From Jaltomata sinuosa (taxonomy: Eukaryota; Streptophyta; Magnoliopsida; Solanales; Solanaceae), in contig QJPP01007578.1 in the NCBI GenBank assembly GCA_003996215.1, positions 372,001 to 436,000 of the forward strand: a stretch of 64,000 bases of DNA, in the 5' to 3' direction. The notes below the pieces were generated by a model. It was not told the DNA's origin. It made no database searches and was given only the letters and a program-made list of their open reading frames with translations. Shown here in pieces: positions 53,371 to 63,600 of the stretch. A program made the translations under genes and the position numbers. Positions within the stretch are counted from its first letter, which is position 1. Each line of letters starts with the position of its first letter.

Positions 53371-55195
53371 CAACCGCTACAGCGGTTGACACTCCACCAT
53401 AGCGACCTTCATTGTAGCGGAGAAATTACAGCTACAGCAGAAGTCAAGTCGATCAACCCCTGCCATAGCGGTTGACTCCGCATGGCGGTACTGCTATAGC
53501 CGAGCGTGACAGGATTTAATGCAGAAACATTTTCCAAAACATTCAGTTTTCACAATTTCATTTGGGAGAAGGGCTAGGGTGATTCCAGGTGATTTTCCTC
53601 CATTCTTCATCATTTTTCTTCCCTAAGGTAAGGTTTCTACTCCCCGAACTCCGTAATACTTTTTCTATGCGGTAGAATTACTAGGAGTGGACTTGGAGAA
53701 AGATTTAGAATGACTTAGAGAGGGTAGAATCTGGGGGGGAAAAGGGATATGAGTAGAAGTTGTTGGGTATTTCTAAAGTTACTGTATTATGATCATGTGA
53801 CCTTAATTTCCTAAGTTTAGCTATAAAAATGGTAGAACTAGGAGAATTAATAGTGGAAAAGCCTGGGAAGAGGGTGGGATGATCATGGTTGGCCTGGGAT
53901 TTGGTGTAATCCGGGTAATGTACAGGCCTTGTGTATTAATTTAGTACTTGTATATTGTTTTAGACCGAGAACAAGCAAGAACTTCGGCGAACGGGAAAGC
54001 TCCGGTTGAGTAGAGCTTTGAATCATTTTGAGGTAGGTGATGGTTAACGATTCCTGTAAATGTTGTATGTTTGTGTACTCTTATCTAAGTATTTGTATGA
54101 GATACATTGCTTAGGGAATTATTTAGGAATGTCTAAGGGTCCTGTTTTACAGTCTGGTGAATTGAATTGTGTGTTTGCTTGTTGGTTTACAAGTTGATTG
54201 TTCATTATTATGACTGTGGATTGATTGACATTCGGTTGGCTCGGGTACCACGCCTGGTATGGGATAACACTAATGGTTAGCTCGGGTACCACTCTTGGTA
54301 CGGGATATACTAATGGTTGGCTCGGGTACCACGCCTGGTATGGGTTTACTTTACTGCATTGATATTGGTTGCATTGTGGCATTTAGTATTGGTTCCATGA
54401 GTGGACCGGGTTGTGTTATTGAACTGTGATAGTTGCTTATAGTCCTTGAGTGGCCGGGAATGTGGTTATATCTGATTGAGTTGGTCTTAGTGTAGACCGG
54501 GTTGTTCATTTAACACTTAGGTGTTGGTTAGATGGGGTCCCAAGGTGGGTTCGGTCTATATAAAAAGGATTATTTATTGGTTATATTTGATTGTTGATCG
54601 TAGTCATAAAAAGGTGGATTACATGTGGGGACGAGTTAGGATGAGACTTGTAGTCTAGGGATGCCTCTTGTCTTGTTGCATGTTTTTCCTGTACTTACAC
54701 TTGATTTGTTGTACTGTTCATACACTATTTTATTTGGAACTGGCTGATGATCCTACCAGTACACAGTGGTGGTGTACTGATACTGCACTTGCTTTTCTTT
54801 TTGTGAGTACAGGCAATCTTCCAGCGGCTGACACACGACCTCATTTGTAGTCCCAGCATTTCAAGACTTCAAGGGTGAGCTGCTTCAATCGAGTTGCCTT
54901 GAATCTATCTTTAGAGTTGTAGCCCACTTATTTCGGGCTTAGACTATTTCCTTATTTTTGAGGTTGCATCCCCGTATTCTAGACATTTGGTAGATTATTT
55001 TGGTACTGCGACTTTCAGATTCTTGGAGGTATTTTTCCGCAGGTTAAGTTAATGAAGTTGTTTCGTTATTATTGATTGCTAGTTTATTTTCTGCATATTG
55101 GTTTTGAGCTGTTAGAACGGTTAAGTTTGGGGAAGTGATGGTTCGCTCACTCGAGGGTTGGGTGAGTGCCACTCACGGCGGTCTGGATAGTGACA
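53371..55195 (+). repeat. B1 3' LTR, part 2 (after B2)
   Basis: Begins with the duplicated CAACC and continues the CTATAG palindrome array (53371-53510). Then three GTACCA/TGGTAC-type units (about 54244-54345), an intact TATATAAAAA (54557), the hairpin CAGTACAC/GTGTACTG (54757-54779), and a terminus GGATAGTGACA at 55195. Confidence 0.9.
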
Positions 55196-55333
55196 CTTTC
55201 TTTATGAATTTTTAGAATCTATGGATAAAATAAATACGATAAAAACTTATATGAATATTATAAGGACAATAAAAAAAATTGTTACGTTTCCACCTCAAAG
55301 TGAAATATAGTATTTAGTTGTTTCTTTCATTTA

Positions 55334-55404
55334 ATGCCTATTGGTGTTCCAAAAGTTTCTTTCCGAAGTCCTGGAGAGGAAGATGCATCTAGGGTTGACG
55401 TATA
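55334..55404 (+). pseudogene. clpP: clpP exon 1 (plastid-derived)
   Basis: 71 bp encoding MPIGVPKVSFRSPGEEDASRVDV, the first exon of the plastid Clp protease subunit, followed by the intron start GTGCGACTTG at 55405. Compared with the usual plastid protein it has Pro to Ser and Trp to Arg changes. Later exons with the catalytic Ser and His are absent, so this is a dead fragment. Confidence 0.88.
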
Positions 55405-55613
55405 GTGCGACTTGTCAGATATATTGGGTCATATGGTATTTTCCCGTTCTCTTCCCCGATCGAGATATCCCCCGTTTTGCCAGATTCTATTTTTCTCTTT
55501 CTTTAATAGAAAGGAGGGGATCAATTTTCTTGTAGAGCCGTATGCACAAAAGATGCATGTACGGTTGTTCAATTCTATCTTTTTTCTATTCTTTATCTTT
55601 CTTTTCTCTTTGC
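55405..55613 (+). other. clpP group II intron remnant
   Basis: Begins with the group II 5' consensus GTGCGACTTG. A domain V-like hairpin GAGCCGTATGCAC...GTGCATGTACGGTT-type pairing lies near 55536-55568 (arms GCCGTATGCA and TGCATGTACGG). Finding both ends within 200 bp suggests that most of the intron is deleted; this depends on my recall of normal intron length. Confidence 0.55.
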
Positions 55614-55705
55614 TATGAAAAACACCATCGAATTTCAAAGTAGCACGATCTAATTCGAAAATTTCACCCAATTGAGCACGTCTAGCATATTTTTTCATTG
55701 CTTTG
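55614..55705 (-). pseudogene. psbB: psbB internal fragment, inverted (plastid-derived)
   Basis: Minus strand encodes KKYARRAQLGEIFELDRATLKFDGVF, an internal part of the photosystem II CP47 protein (plastid form has Ser where this has Phe after LK). About 30 codons only. Its orientation is opposite to the adjacent psbT, although the two are co-oriented in plastids. Confidence 0.88.
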
Positions 55706-55889
55706 GTATTTTTCTTTCACCCTTATTTTCTTTCTTTTACTTTTATTGACATAGGGTACTAGAGAAATCTTTATTTTAATCAACTTTGATTTTACTCTTG
55801 TTCGTTCTTTATCTGGAAGATGATAAAAAAAAAGAAAAAAAAGAAACAAATAGTTATGAAAGCTATAATTGTAAACCACGATCGAATCT

Positions 55890-55994
55890 ATGGAAGCATT
55901 GGTTTATACATTCCTCTTAGTCTCGACTCTAGGGATAATTTTTTTCGCTATCTTTTTTCGAGAACCGCCTAAAATTCCAACTAAAAAGAACTAA
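55890..55994 (+). CDS. psbT: psbT, intact plastid-derived copy in the nucleus
   Basis: 34 codons, MEALVYTFLLVSTLGIIFF then AIFFREPPKIPTKKN and TAA: the small single-pass photosystem II T subunit, full length with no disruption. The upstream spacer and the downstream psbT-psbN hairpin are retained. In the nucleus it has no transit peptide and no known promoter, so it is unlikely to be functional; intactness mainly indicates recent transfer. Confidence 0.9.
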   Translation: MEALVYTFLLVSTLGIIFFAIFFREPPKIPTKKN

Positions 55995-56020
55995 AAGGTG
56001 AAAGAATTTTTCATTATCTC

Positions 56021-56068
56021 AGTTGAAGTACTGAGCCTCCCGATATCGGGAGGCTCAGTACTTCAACT
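56021..56068. terminator. 48-bp perfect palindrome (plastid psbT-psbN hairpin)
   Basis: Two 24-bp arms meet at GATATC with no loop: AGTTGAAGTACTGAGC at one end and its complement at the other. In plastids this position holds the stem-loop between the convergent psbT and psbN genes, acting in RNA 3' end formation. Here it is a passenger of the insert. Confidence 0.85.
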
Positions 56069-56070
56069 TG

Positions 56071-56759
56071 AAGGACCAAAACTGTTAAATGCATATTTAA
56101 GGGACCATTCTTGTTAACTTATGGTAAACTTAAAAGACCAAAATTGATAAGTACATACCTAAGGGACTATTTTGAACCTACACACAAAGATAAGGGACCA
56201 TTTTTGTCATTTTCTCTAAAAATGAACTTCAAAAGCTTGATTGTAAAATAAAATCCAGATTCAGGCATAAAGAAATAACTTTTTATATATATTTTTCTAT
56301 AAAAGGAGCAGCTGGACAAATAAGAATGGGATCAAAATTGGATCTCACATAAATAATCAACTTTCATGCCAAATAATACATGAAATCATTGAAATAACTT
56401 TGTTCATGCTTTGATTTATGATAAAATTACTAAAAATAAATAGAAATGAACTCAATAAGAACTTGTCCGACAAATTAAACTAAATATGGGAGCAAGAGCA
56501 TTATCACCGGAAACTCGAAATAAGGAACCGCAATCCAAACTCCAACCTACGAACCAAGAATACTCTCCGCTTTTCTCTTTTTCACTCTTGTTTCTCGCTT
56601 TTTTTTCTTCTCTGTAGCGTCTAATCTGTTTTTTCGTTTGTTTTCTGTCACGTTCTTTAGAAGTAAATCCCACTAAACTAGACTTGTACGCTTGACATGA
56701 AAAGTAGAGGCAAGCGGAGTCAAAGGCCGAGCCTCAACCGCTCTTTTCTTTCTATTTGT
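56071..56759. other. Intergenic; short degenerate tandem repeat at 56071-56215
   Basis: At 56071-56215 the phrase 'AAGGGACCATT...TT' and 'AAAAGACCAAAATTG' recurs about five times at intervals of some 30-35 bp, a degenerate minisatellite often seen near plant genes and transposons. The rest (56216-56759) has only a short Lys/Arg-rich open frame on the minus strand (56673-56452) that matches nothing I know. Confidence 0.5.
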
Positions 56760-56903
56760 GGCATATATTGTGTATCATGTGTGTTGTGTTTTGTGTGTAT
56801 ATATAATACTGTGTGAGTGCATGGGTATGTGGTTGTTGTGTCATGTCTGTGCGTTGTGCCGTGTGTGTGTTGTGTTGTAACTTGTGAGGGGGAATATGTG
56901 GTT

Positions 56904-56975
<72 letters not shown>
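56760..56975. repeat. TG-rich low-complexity tract ending in a 58-bp poly-G run
   Basis: GTGT/TTGTG-rich sequence from 56760, a pure (TG) run at 56903-56917, then 58 consecutive G residues at 56918-56975. Long pure G runs are rare in plant genomes and difficult to sequence, so length or even presence should be treated cautiously. Confidence 0.9.
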
Positions 56976-56976
<1 letters not shown>

Positions 56977-57640
56977 GAATGAGAGTGAAGTGAGGGAGAG
57001 GAATTTGGGGTGTGCAGGTTAGGGTGAAGAGGTTTTAGGATTAGTGGGGTTAGTGTTTTAGGATTATTTTTTTTGGTTATTTATAAAAATAAAAATAAGA
57101 AATACAATGATAGAAATATTAACTAATTAATTTTATACTAATATAAAAAAAGTTGAATAGCTTAAAATGAAATATAATTAAGGAAAATACTAAAATTACT
57201 AGCTTATTTATAAAAATCTAAATTAAAAGAAAAAATATATTTTTTGAAAATTTTCTTTTTATTTAAAAAATGCAAATAAAACTTATTTTAAAATGTGACT
57301 TTCTTTTTTGAAACCTTTTTCACAAATTTTCAAAGAAAACCTACTAAAAATATAATAAAGATTATACTTAAATTAAATATTTAAAGCTAAAAATGAGTTA
57401 CGACTCGCGAAGGGTCAAAAATCACGTGTCTACATTCACCTAGCAACAAAACACAACAGTTCACATAACTTAGTTTAGCAAAATAAGAAGTCAATTAAGG
57501 ACTTAACAGATCAATTAACTTACTCACACAGTTCAAGTAACCCAACAATTAGAAGGAACTAATAGTCCAGATAACCCAGTAATTTCCATAGTCAGGCAAA
57601 CAACCATCATTTATATACACCTTAAACATCAGCAGTCGAG
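56976..57640. other. AT-rich intergenic DNA, no gene
   Basis: Mostly A/T-rich with no frame. The stretch at about 57400-57435 (CGACTCGCGAAGGGTC, then ATCACGTGTCTACA) resembles the end of a gypsy LTR; no matching start was found. Confidence 0.45.
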
Positions 57641-57641
57641 G

Positions 57642-57682
<41 letters not shown>
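57641..57682. repeat. (AC)n(AT)n compound microsatellite
   Basis: About 23 bp of AC followed by about 19 bp of AT. Confidence 0.95.
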
Positions 57683-57951
57683 ATTTATTGACGGTATAAT
57701 TGATTGATATAATTGATTGACGGTGTAAAATGGGTAAAATGGAAATCAAAAAATTAAAGCGTTTGTAAACAGATGGTGTAAAATCCTACTTAGTACGCCC
57801 TCCTCCTTAGTCTATAGACACATTGGTATTATGCAAGATTATTATCTAAGTATTCTCCCGGAAAATTAAAGATTTTTTTTTTTTTTTTTTTTTTACCGGA
57901 TCGGAGACCGGGCGGTAATCCGCCATAGTCAATGATCTAGTTTTATCATTT

Positions 57952-58037
57952 ATTATTTATCCCGTTCATTTCTTTTTCTTAACCTATGTCCTTTGATTAT
58001 TTATCCTGTTCATCTCTTTCTCTTAGCCTATGTTCTT
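57952..58037. repeat. 44-bp tandem pair in the viral intergenic region
   Basis: Units ATTATTTATCCCGTTC...TGTCCTTTG and ATTATTTATCCTGTTC...TGTTCTT, with a handful of substitutions. Confidence 0.88.
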
Positions 58038-58588
58038 ATCAGCGGTTTCTTTAACCCCACCCCGGGAGACAACAGTCCTTCGGTACTCTTGACCATGGCG
58101 GACATCAATCCCTAGGACTTTACAGGTTAATCCATGGGCGCTAAATAAGAAGCTTAAGAGATTAACCATATACTAAGGATAAACAATCAAGTAATAGACT
58201 AAGAATTTAACCATATACTAAGGATAACTAATAAATCATAATATTCACAAATCATAAACAGATTAACATTACAAACTCATATACATAATATATTACATGC
58301 TGGGAGAAATACATAGACAATAATGATCTTACAAGAATACTTACATGTCTATAGAGGGAGAGAGGTTTTCCTTTCGGGAGTCCCCGAAAACTGTGCAAAT
58401 ACTCGTCGGATTACCGGAGTGACTAGACACCACCACTAACTTACACTCTTTTTTTTTTTTTTTTAAAACACAGAAACTATGAACTAGAAACTAAACACTC
58501 TGACGAAATTTTTCTCTTTCTCACTCTTCTCTCTAAGTTATGATGTTCTTGAACTTTTTCCTTCTACTCTTTCATTTCTGAATGAGAG

Positions 58589-58597
58589 TATTTATAG
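58589..58597 (-). promoter_or_regulatory. TATA box of the pararetroviral promoter
   Basis: CTATAAATA, followed after about 25-30 bp by a pyrimidine/purine-rich start region. Position after the last viral gene fits the pregenomic RNA promoter. Confidence 0.65.
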
Positions 58598-58814
58598 ACT
58601 TGAGGAGCGGATTTCAAATCCTTATTTCATTTGAGCTAAGGAATCTCTAAAGCTTGCCGGGTGCGCTGTGGGCCCCATCGTCACATGCTTAATTGACTCT
58701 TTGTCCTTTTCTGATAATGCTCCATTACGTCATTGCTTACCTATTTATAGATACTGCTTTCTTACATCATTGCTTACGTAATTATTTGTCTTCAGCAGAA
58801 TTTTTCTTTGTTGA

Positions 58815-60056
58815 TTATGTGTCCAAGTTGTGTTCTGCTATAGTGTCGAAACTCATGCCTGAATCTTCGTCTTCATTAGGATCTTGTGCGAATTGTTCCA
58901 TAGTAGGATCCATAACTGAATTATAGCTACTGCTTTCTGATTTCGGTGATTCTGGTCTTGGATTTTCAATAATCACTCTTTTAGTTTTTTCTTCCAGAAA
59001 TTTCTTTACTGTATTGTTGAGAATTTCCTCTATTTTTTTACCTTTGTTTTTTCTTAAACTTATCCCTTTTCCTCTTGTTCTGTTTTTTGTCTTAGTTGAA
59101 GAAGGTCCTGCTATGTTAAAACTGTCTGGAAGTATTCTTACACTTTTTGGCAAAGTGTCAGCCATTAACGGATTTGATTTGTCTTTACCAGTTACCGTTT
59201 GAACTGGACTAGCTATACCCATATCTGGTATAGTAGATTTCTCTGCATTCATTGGGGAACGCACACCCTTCTCATCCATTTTTTGAGATGGAAAACTCTT
59301 TTGTGGAGTATGAATGGGAGAATGAGTCTGACTAATTTCAAAATGTAGAACTCTAATTCTTTCTTGGAGGATTTTGATATGTTCTTCCATTTTGTCTTTT
59401 TCTTGTAGTAGTTCTTCATTTTTTCCATTTATTCTTTTGAAGGCATCTGTCATGGATGCACAATGGTCACAAAAAATTATTTTATCTGTGTCTCTACTGA
59501 TATTGTATTGTGGAGCTAGTCTATTCTGTTTAAGAGAAGGGGAAATAAAGAAGTTTGGTCCTAAGTTTCCCCTAGCATAGTCTAATGCTTCATTTAAATC
59601 ATTAAATCCTTTGAATAAAGGAGTCTGAAAATTTCTTATACTATCTACTACATCAATCCAAGTTTGGAAAACACCTGGTTTTTTCCCTTGTATTACTGTG
59701 TAAAATTTAAATTTTTTGTCTTGATTTTTGTCTGTAAAATATGCGCATAACGCATTTAAAACCGAAATAAAGTATCCATGATCTTTTGGAGTCTTTCCAA
59801 ATGCTATCCATAGGTTGTCTATCAAACACCTTTGAGCTTTGTCTATGCTCGTTCCTCCCTGCACCCTGAAATTCAAGTTGCATTCTGGATAACATATTAG
59901 ATTCTGTTTACCAAAAAAGAGTCTTTCTAACTTTTGTGTCTCCGTTTTAGTCTGTGCTTTGAACTGAGTAGTTCTTAGCAAAGTCTGTAAATATTTGTCT
60001 GCGGAAGGGGAAACTTCCTCCTTTCCCTTGTCTTTTCCTGCATACATACTAAACAA
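58815..60056 (-). CDS. Pararetroviral transactivator/viroplasmin-like protein, open frame of 413 codons
   Basis: Last gene of the viral copy. In caulimovirids this protein forms cytoplasmic inclusion bodies and allows reinitiation on polycistronic RNA. A Cauli_VI-type module lies at about residues 119-162 (YTVIQGKKPGVF, TWIDVVDSI and FKGFNDLNEAL), followed by a coiled-coil at about 213-245 (NEELLQEKDKMEEHIKILQ), a Ser/Pro-rich linker and a Lys-rich segment (about 335-365). The acidic C-terminus has EDEDSGMSFDTI. The start is 18 bp after the RNase H stop, consistent with reinitiation. The frame is complete with no visible lesion, which is unusual for an endogenous copy; whether it is expressed cannot be judged from sequence. 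Confidence 0.85.
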   Translation of the reverse strand: MFSMYAGKDKGKEEVSPSADKYLQTLLRTTQFKAQTKTETQKLERLFFGKQNLICYPECNLNFRVQGGTSIDKAQRCLIDNLWIAFGKTPKDHGYFISVLNALCAYFTDKNQDKKFKFYTVIQGKKPGVFQTWIDVVDSIRNFQTPLFKGFNDLNEALDYARGNLGPNFFISPSLKQNRLAPQYNISRDTDKIIFCDHCASMTDAFKRINGKNEELLQEKDKMEEHIKILQERIRVLHFEISQTHSPIHTPQKSFPSQKMDEKGVRSPMNAEKSTIPDMGIASPVQTVTGKDKSNPLMADTLPKSVRILPDSFNIAGPSSTKTKNRTRGKGISLRKNKGKKIEEILNNTVKKFLEEKTKRVIIENPRPESPKSESSSYNSVMDPTMEQFAQDPNEDEDSGMSFDTIAEHNLDT

Positions 60057-60074
60057 ATAGAAAGTTAGTTTAAC

Positions 60075-60616
60075 TCATTTTATCATAAGTCTGCTTAACT
60101 GATCTGCTAAATTATTCTCTTTTCCTTTAATGTGTTCTAACACTAGATTGTATACTGAAGTGGCGTCTAAAAAATTTAACCATCTTCTCTTACTACTTGT
60201 TTTCTCGTTTATTTTTTGATAAAATTTTACTATTGCTTCACAGTCTGTTCTTACTAAAACTTCTGGTTTATTTGGAATGTATATTCTAAAAACATTTAAT
60301 CCGTAGATTACAGCTAAAATTTCTGCGTCTATACTACTCATATTACCTTTTTCCTTGTACTTACCACTTTGATATGCACAAATTCTTTCTTCTTTTTTAT
60401 CGCTGTATTTGTTTTTTCGAGTTTTAAGAACGGCTCCCCATCCTTCAAAACTTCCATCTGTTTCTACTATCAAATAGTCTGTTTCTAAAGGCATAACTAG
60501 ATCTGGAATGTTTTTAACCATATGCTTTAAAGTCTGGACTAGTTTTATATCTTCTGTGTTAAAAGTCTTTTGACCAGTGGATCCTGTTTTGGAATATAAT
60601 GGTCCTGCTATTTTTC
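60075..60616 (-). pseudogene. Pararetroviral RNase H domain, separated from RT by a frameshift
   Basis: Continuation of the viral polymerase in another frame. RNase H motifs: ETDGSFEGWGAVLK (first catalytic Asp), SIDAEILAVIYGL (Glu), RTDCEAIVKFY (Asp) and NNLADQLSR (C-terminal Asp). Together they make a complete type I RNase H that would remove viral RNA during reverse transcription. The frame joins the RT frame by a single small indel in the 60617-60650 interval, so this copy cannot make the polymerase as one chain. Ends 18 bp before the transactivator ATG. Confidence 0.85.
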
Positions 60617-63600
60617 CTAAGTCTTTATGAAATTTCTTGCGTAGTTAAGTATTCCTAAAAAATTTTGCAAGTCTTTTGTTTTATCTAATTTATCTGGCAT
60701 ATCTAGTATTTTCTTTGCTATATGCGATTGTAACTTTATTTTTCCTTCCCCTATTATTATTCCTAAAAAGTCAATCTGGGTTTTGCATAAATCCATTTTC
60801 TTTTTACTTATTATGATTCCATGATTTACTAATAGTCTAAAAACAAGTTGTAGATGTCCCAAGTGTTCTTTCATAGTATTACTGAAAATTAAAATATCAT
60901 CTACGTATACTATTACAAAATTCTTAAACTCTCTAAAAATATTATCCATTTTTCTCTGAAAGATAGGAGGTGCAGTTTTTAATCCAAACGGCATTACTAA
61001 CCATTCGAAATGTCCTTCTGGACAAGTGAATGATGTCCAGTCTATGCTGTCTTCATGCATTTTTACTTGCCAATATCCTGACTTACAGTCTAATTTACTA
61101 AAACAAGTTCTTCCTTGTATTCTATTAATTAACTCTGTTTTGTCTGGTAATTTATATCCATCCATTCTAGTATTGTCATTTAATCTTTTGTAATTTATTA
61201 CCATTCTTGCTTTTCCTCTTAGTATTTCTGCATGATTTCTTACCATAAAAGCTGCTGACCTATGTTTTGATCTAGATCTCCTTATTACTCCCAAGTCTAA
61301 TAATTCTTTAATCTGTGTTTCAAAATCTGCTATATCTTGGTTTGTGGCTTCTATTGAGGCTGTTTTTACTATATACTCTGGATTAATTATATCTAATTTG
61401 CAGGTTATCTTATTGGACTCCCAATGTTTCAGGGGTTTTTCTCCAATTATTTCTAGTTCATCTAGAATTTGTATTATTTTTTCTAAGTCTTTCTGGTTAT
61501 TAATTATCCCTATTTGTTTTATTCCCTTACTGAAATTGTAAAATTCTGTATTTATTTCTATTAAAGAATAATCTTTTTCTATCTTTTCCATATCTATTAT
61601 TTTATGTATTTCTTCTTGTATATTTATTGTGTCACAATGATCACATTGGCAGTCTTTTCCGTTTTCACAATTTTGTTTTGTTGGTAGCTCTTTCTGTTCT
61701 GTTTTATTTTTAATGTGTCTCATCTTTGTAGGTGTATATTCTGTAGTTACAGCTGTTTGGGTGATGTTTTTAGATAAAATTATTCCGTCTCTAGTTAAAA
61801 GACAGCTTCCATTGTTTTGTAATAGAAAATCTAATCCTAATACAAAGTCTACTCTAATATTTAAGTCTCTGGTCCATATTTTATCTATTTTGTATGATGG
61901 CTTATAAAATTCATCACAAGTATTTTTAAAACTTATAGTTGCTTTTCCCACATAATGTGAATAGGTATTGTATGTTCCATCCATTTGCATTGATACTTGG
62001 GTTTCTGGCAAATTTCTAATTAAGTCTGTGGGTATTATTCTTTCATTTATAATACTCTTGGTACATCCTGAGTCTACCAAAGCTAATGTCTCTACTTCAT
62101 AGTTTTGTATTTTTATTCTTACTAGTACTTTAATAGTACTCATCTTTTTATCTTCATTACAAATTAAACCTTCAAAGTTTTTGTTTCTTTGATTGGTATT
62201 AGTATTCATTAATTCTTCTTCTATGATTATTTCTTTACCTCTTTCTAGTTTTCTTAATCTATTCTCTATTTTCTCTATTTTGTCTTCCAGATTTAATATT
62301 TTTATTTCTGTTATAGATTCTTTGATGTCTATATGTTCTGAAACAATTCTTGTCTCTAAAGTTTTTTCTATACAATTAATACATCCTACAATGTAACACT
62401 TTTTACATTTTAGTCTTTTATCTTTACTTGGGTACCAACGACATATATAACATTGGTTACTATCTAATCCTTTCCCTTTTTCAAAATTATGTTCACAATC
62501 TACTGTTACGTTGATTAAATCATAGGTATCTAAATCTCTTAGTTTTATCTTGTCTAATTTTCCTAATCCTAATTCATTTATTAGCTCCTCCCCTTCTGAG
62601 TCAGAGGAATTCTGCCTTTGTTCTTCATTTGGGTCTATACTAATTACTGAGTATATACTTTCACTATCTGACATGTATTCATCTACATTTATTAAAGTCT
62701 CATTAAATTCTTCTATTAATTGTGCATTTCTTGTCCTACTATTATTTCTTTTAGGACATGTATTGGCTAAATGATCTATACTTCCACATGTAAAGCATTC
62801 TAGTCTATTTTTATAATTTCTTTTTCCATCAAATTTCCTTATATGTCTATTTTTGTCTAGGTATGGCTTTTTTGCCATTGATTTTTTTAAATAGTATTTC
62901 TTTGGATAATAAGGAACTTTCTTATACTTCTTATGTTTTTTCTGTTGTGGATCTTTATCATAACTTTGTGTAGTATATATACTTTTACAAAAATTTGTCT
63001 CACTTTGTTTTAATTGTTTTTGTATTTGTATGTTAGTACATTTTTCTTGTAATATGTTCATCACATGTTGGGTTCTTTGGCCGATGGTCCATTTTGTATT
63101 TGGATTTTGTAATATTCCATCTTGTCCGTTCCATCTTTCTTCTATTTCCCTGCCTAATGCTCCAGGAAGTTTATTAAATAATTTCTTTCCTAAATTTTGA
63201 TCAAAAGTATTTCCACTAATTGTACAATAATAATAATATTCTGTTAGAAATTCTTTTATCTGGAACCAACTAATTATACTTAATTGTTCTAATTTTATTA
63301 ACGCATTTCTTTGTAGCGTTATTAATCCGCTATTCGGATCTTCTCCTGTTAATAAAACGTGTATTTTATTTGCAAAATTATAAGGGTTTGCCCCCATGTC
63401 TACTAATCCTTGGAATTCTTCTGGGAATTCTGATTTATAGGCTTCCCATACTCCTTTTGTAGATTCTCCTAAGAATGTTTCCATGTATCTATACATGGCT
63501 TCTGCATCTGTCTCTTGGTTAGATTGTATGTAGTCTGCTACTATTATTCCTTTCCATATATCTAATACTGAATTCCACATTTGTGGATCATGTGCCGCTA

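Larger units (their letters stand above)
36508..55195 (+). mobile_element. B1: Ty3/gypsy chromovirus (Tekay/Del type), split by nested B2
   Basis: Truncated 5' LTR 36508-37788, interior 37789-42970, 3' LTR 42971-43320 plus 53376-55195 (about 2.17 kb when joined). Coding order gag, protease, RT, RNase H, integrase, chromodomain. Without B2 it is about 8.6 kb. The 5' flank is lost, so no target duplication can be checked. All coding parts carry stops and frameshifts. Confidence 0.9.
55196..56070 (+). other. Nuclear chloroplast insert (NUPT), mosaic: clpP - psbB fragment - psbT
   Basis: Plastid sequence abutting the B1 LTR. It holds the clpP 5' flank and exon 1 with intron sequence, a reversed piece of psbB, then the psbB-psbT spacer, psbT and the psbT-psbN hairpin. 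In plastid genomes clpP and the psbB-psbT-psbN-psbH cluster are neighbours and divergent. Here roughly 1.4 kb of psbB is missing and the retained psbB piece is inverted relative to psbT, so the insert was rearranged or assembled from several fragments. Sequence identity to plastid genes is high, suggesting a fairly recent transfer. Confidence 0.85.
57840..58814 (-). promoter_or_regulatory. Pararetrovirus intergenic region with 44-bp repeats, TATA box and poly(A) signal
   Basis: No gene. On the minus strand a TATA box CTATAAATA lies at 58597-58589, about 220 bp beyond the transactivator stop, where the pregenomic RNA promoter is expected. Downstream are two copies of TAACCATATACTAAGGATAA (58163-58182, 58208-58227) 45 bp apart, and a 44-bp tandem pair (57952-57995, 57996-58037). 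AATAAA on the minus strand is at 57954-57949. T runs of 16 (58449-58464) and 22 (57873-57894) on the map strand are A runs on the viral strand. Confidence 0.65.

Noticed and set aside
56452..56673. Lys/Arg-rich minus-strand frame
   Set aside because: Low complexity, no family match I know, no supporting context; could be chance.
57400..57435. Candidate gypsy LTR end
   Set aside because: Resemblance to a common LTR terminus only; no partner LTR, PBS or PPT located.
59014..59580. Plus-strand frames rich in Ser/Phe/Leu opposite the viral genes
   Set aside because: Complement of Lys/Glu-rich viral coding sequence; no independent evidence.
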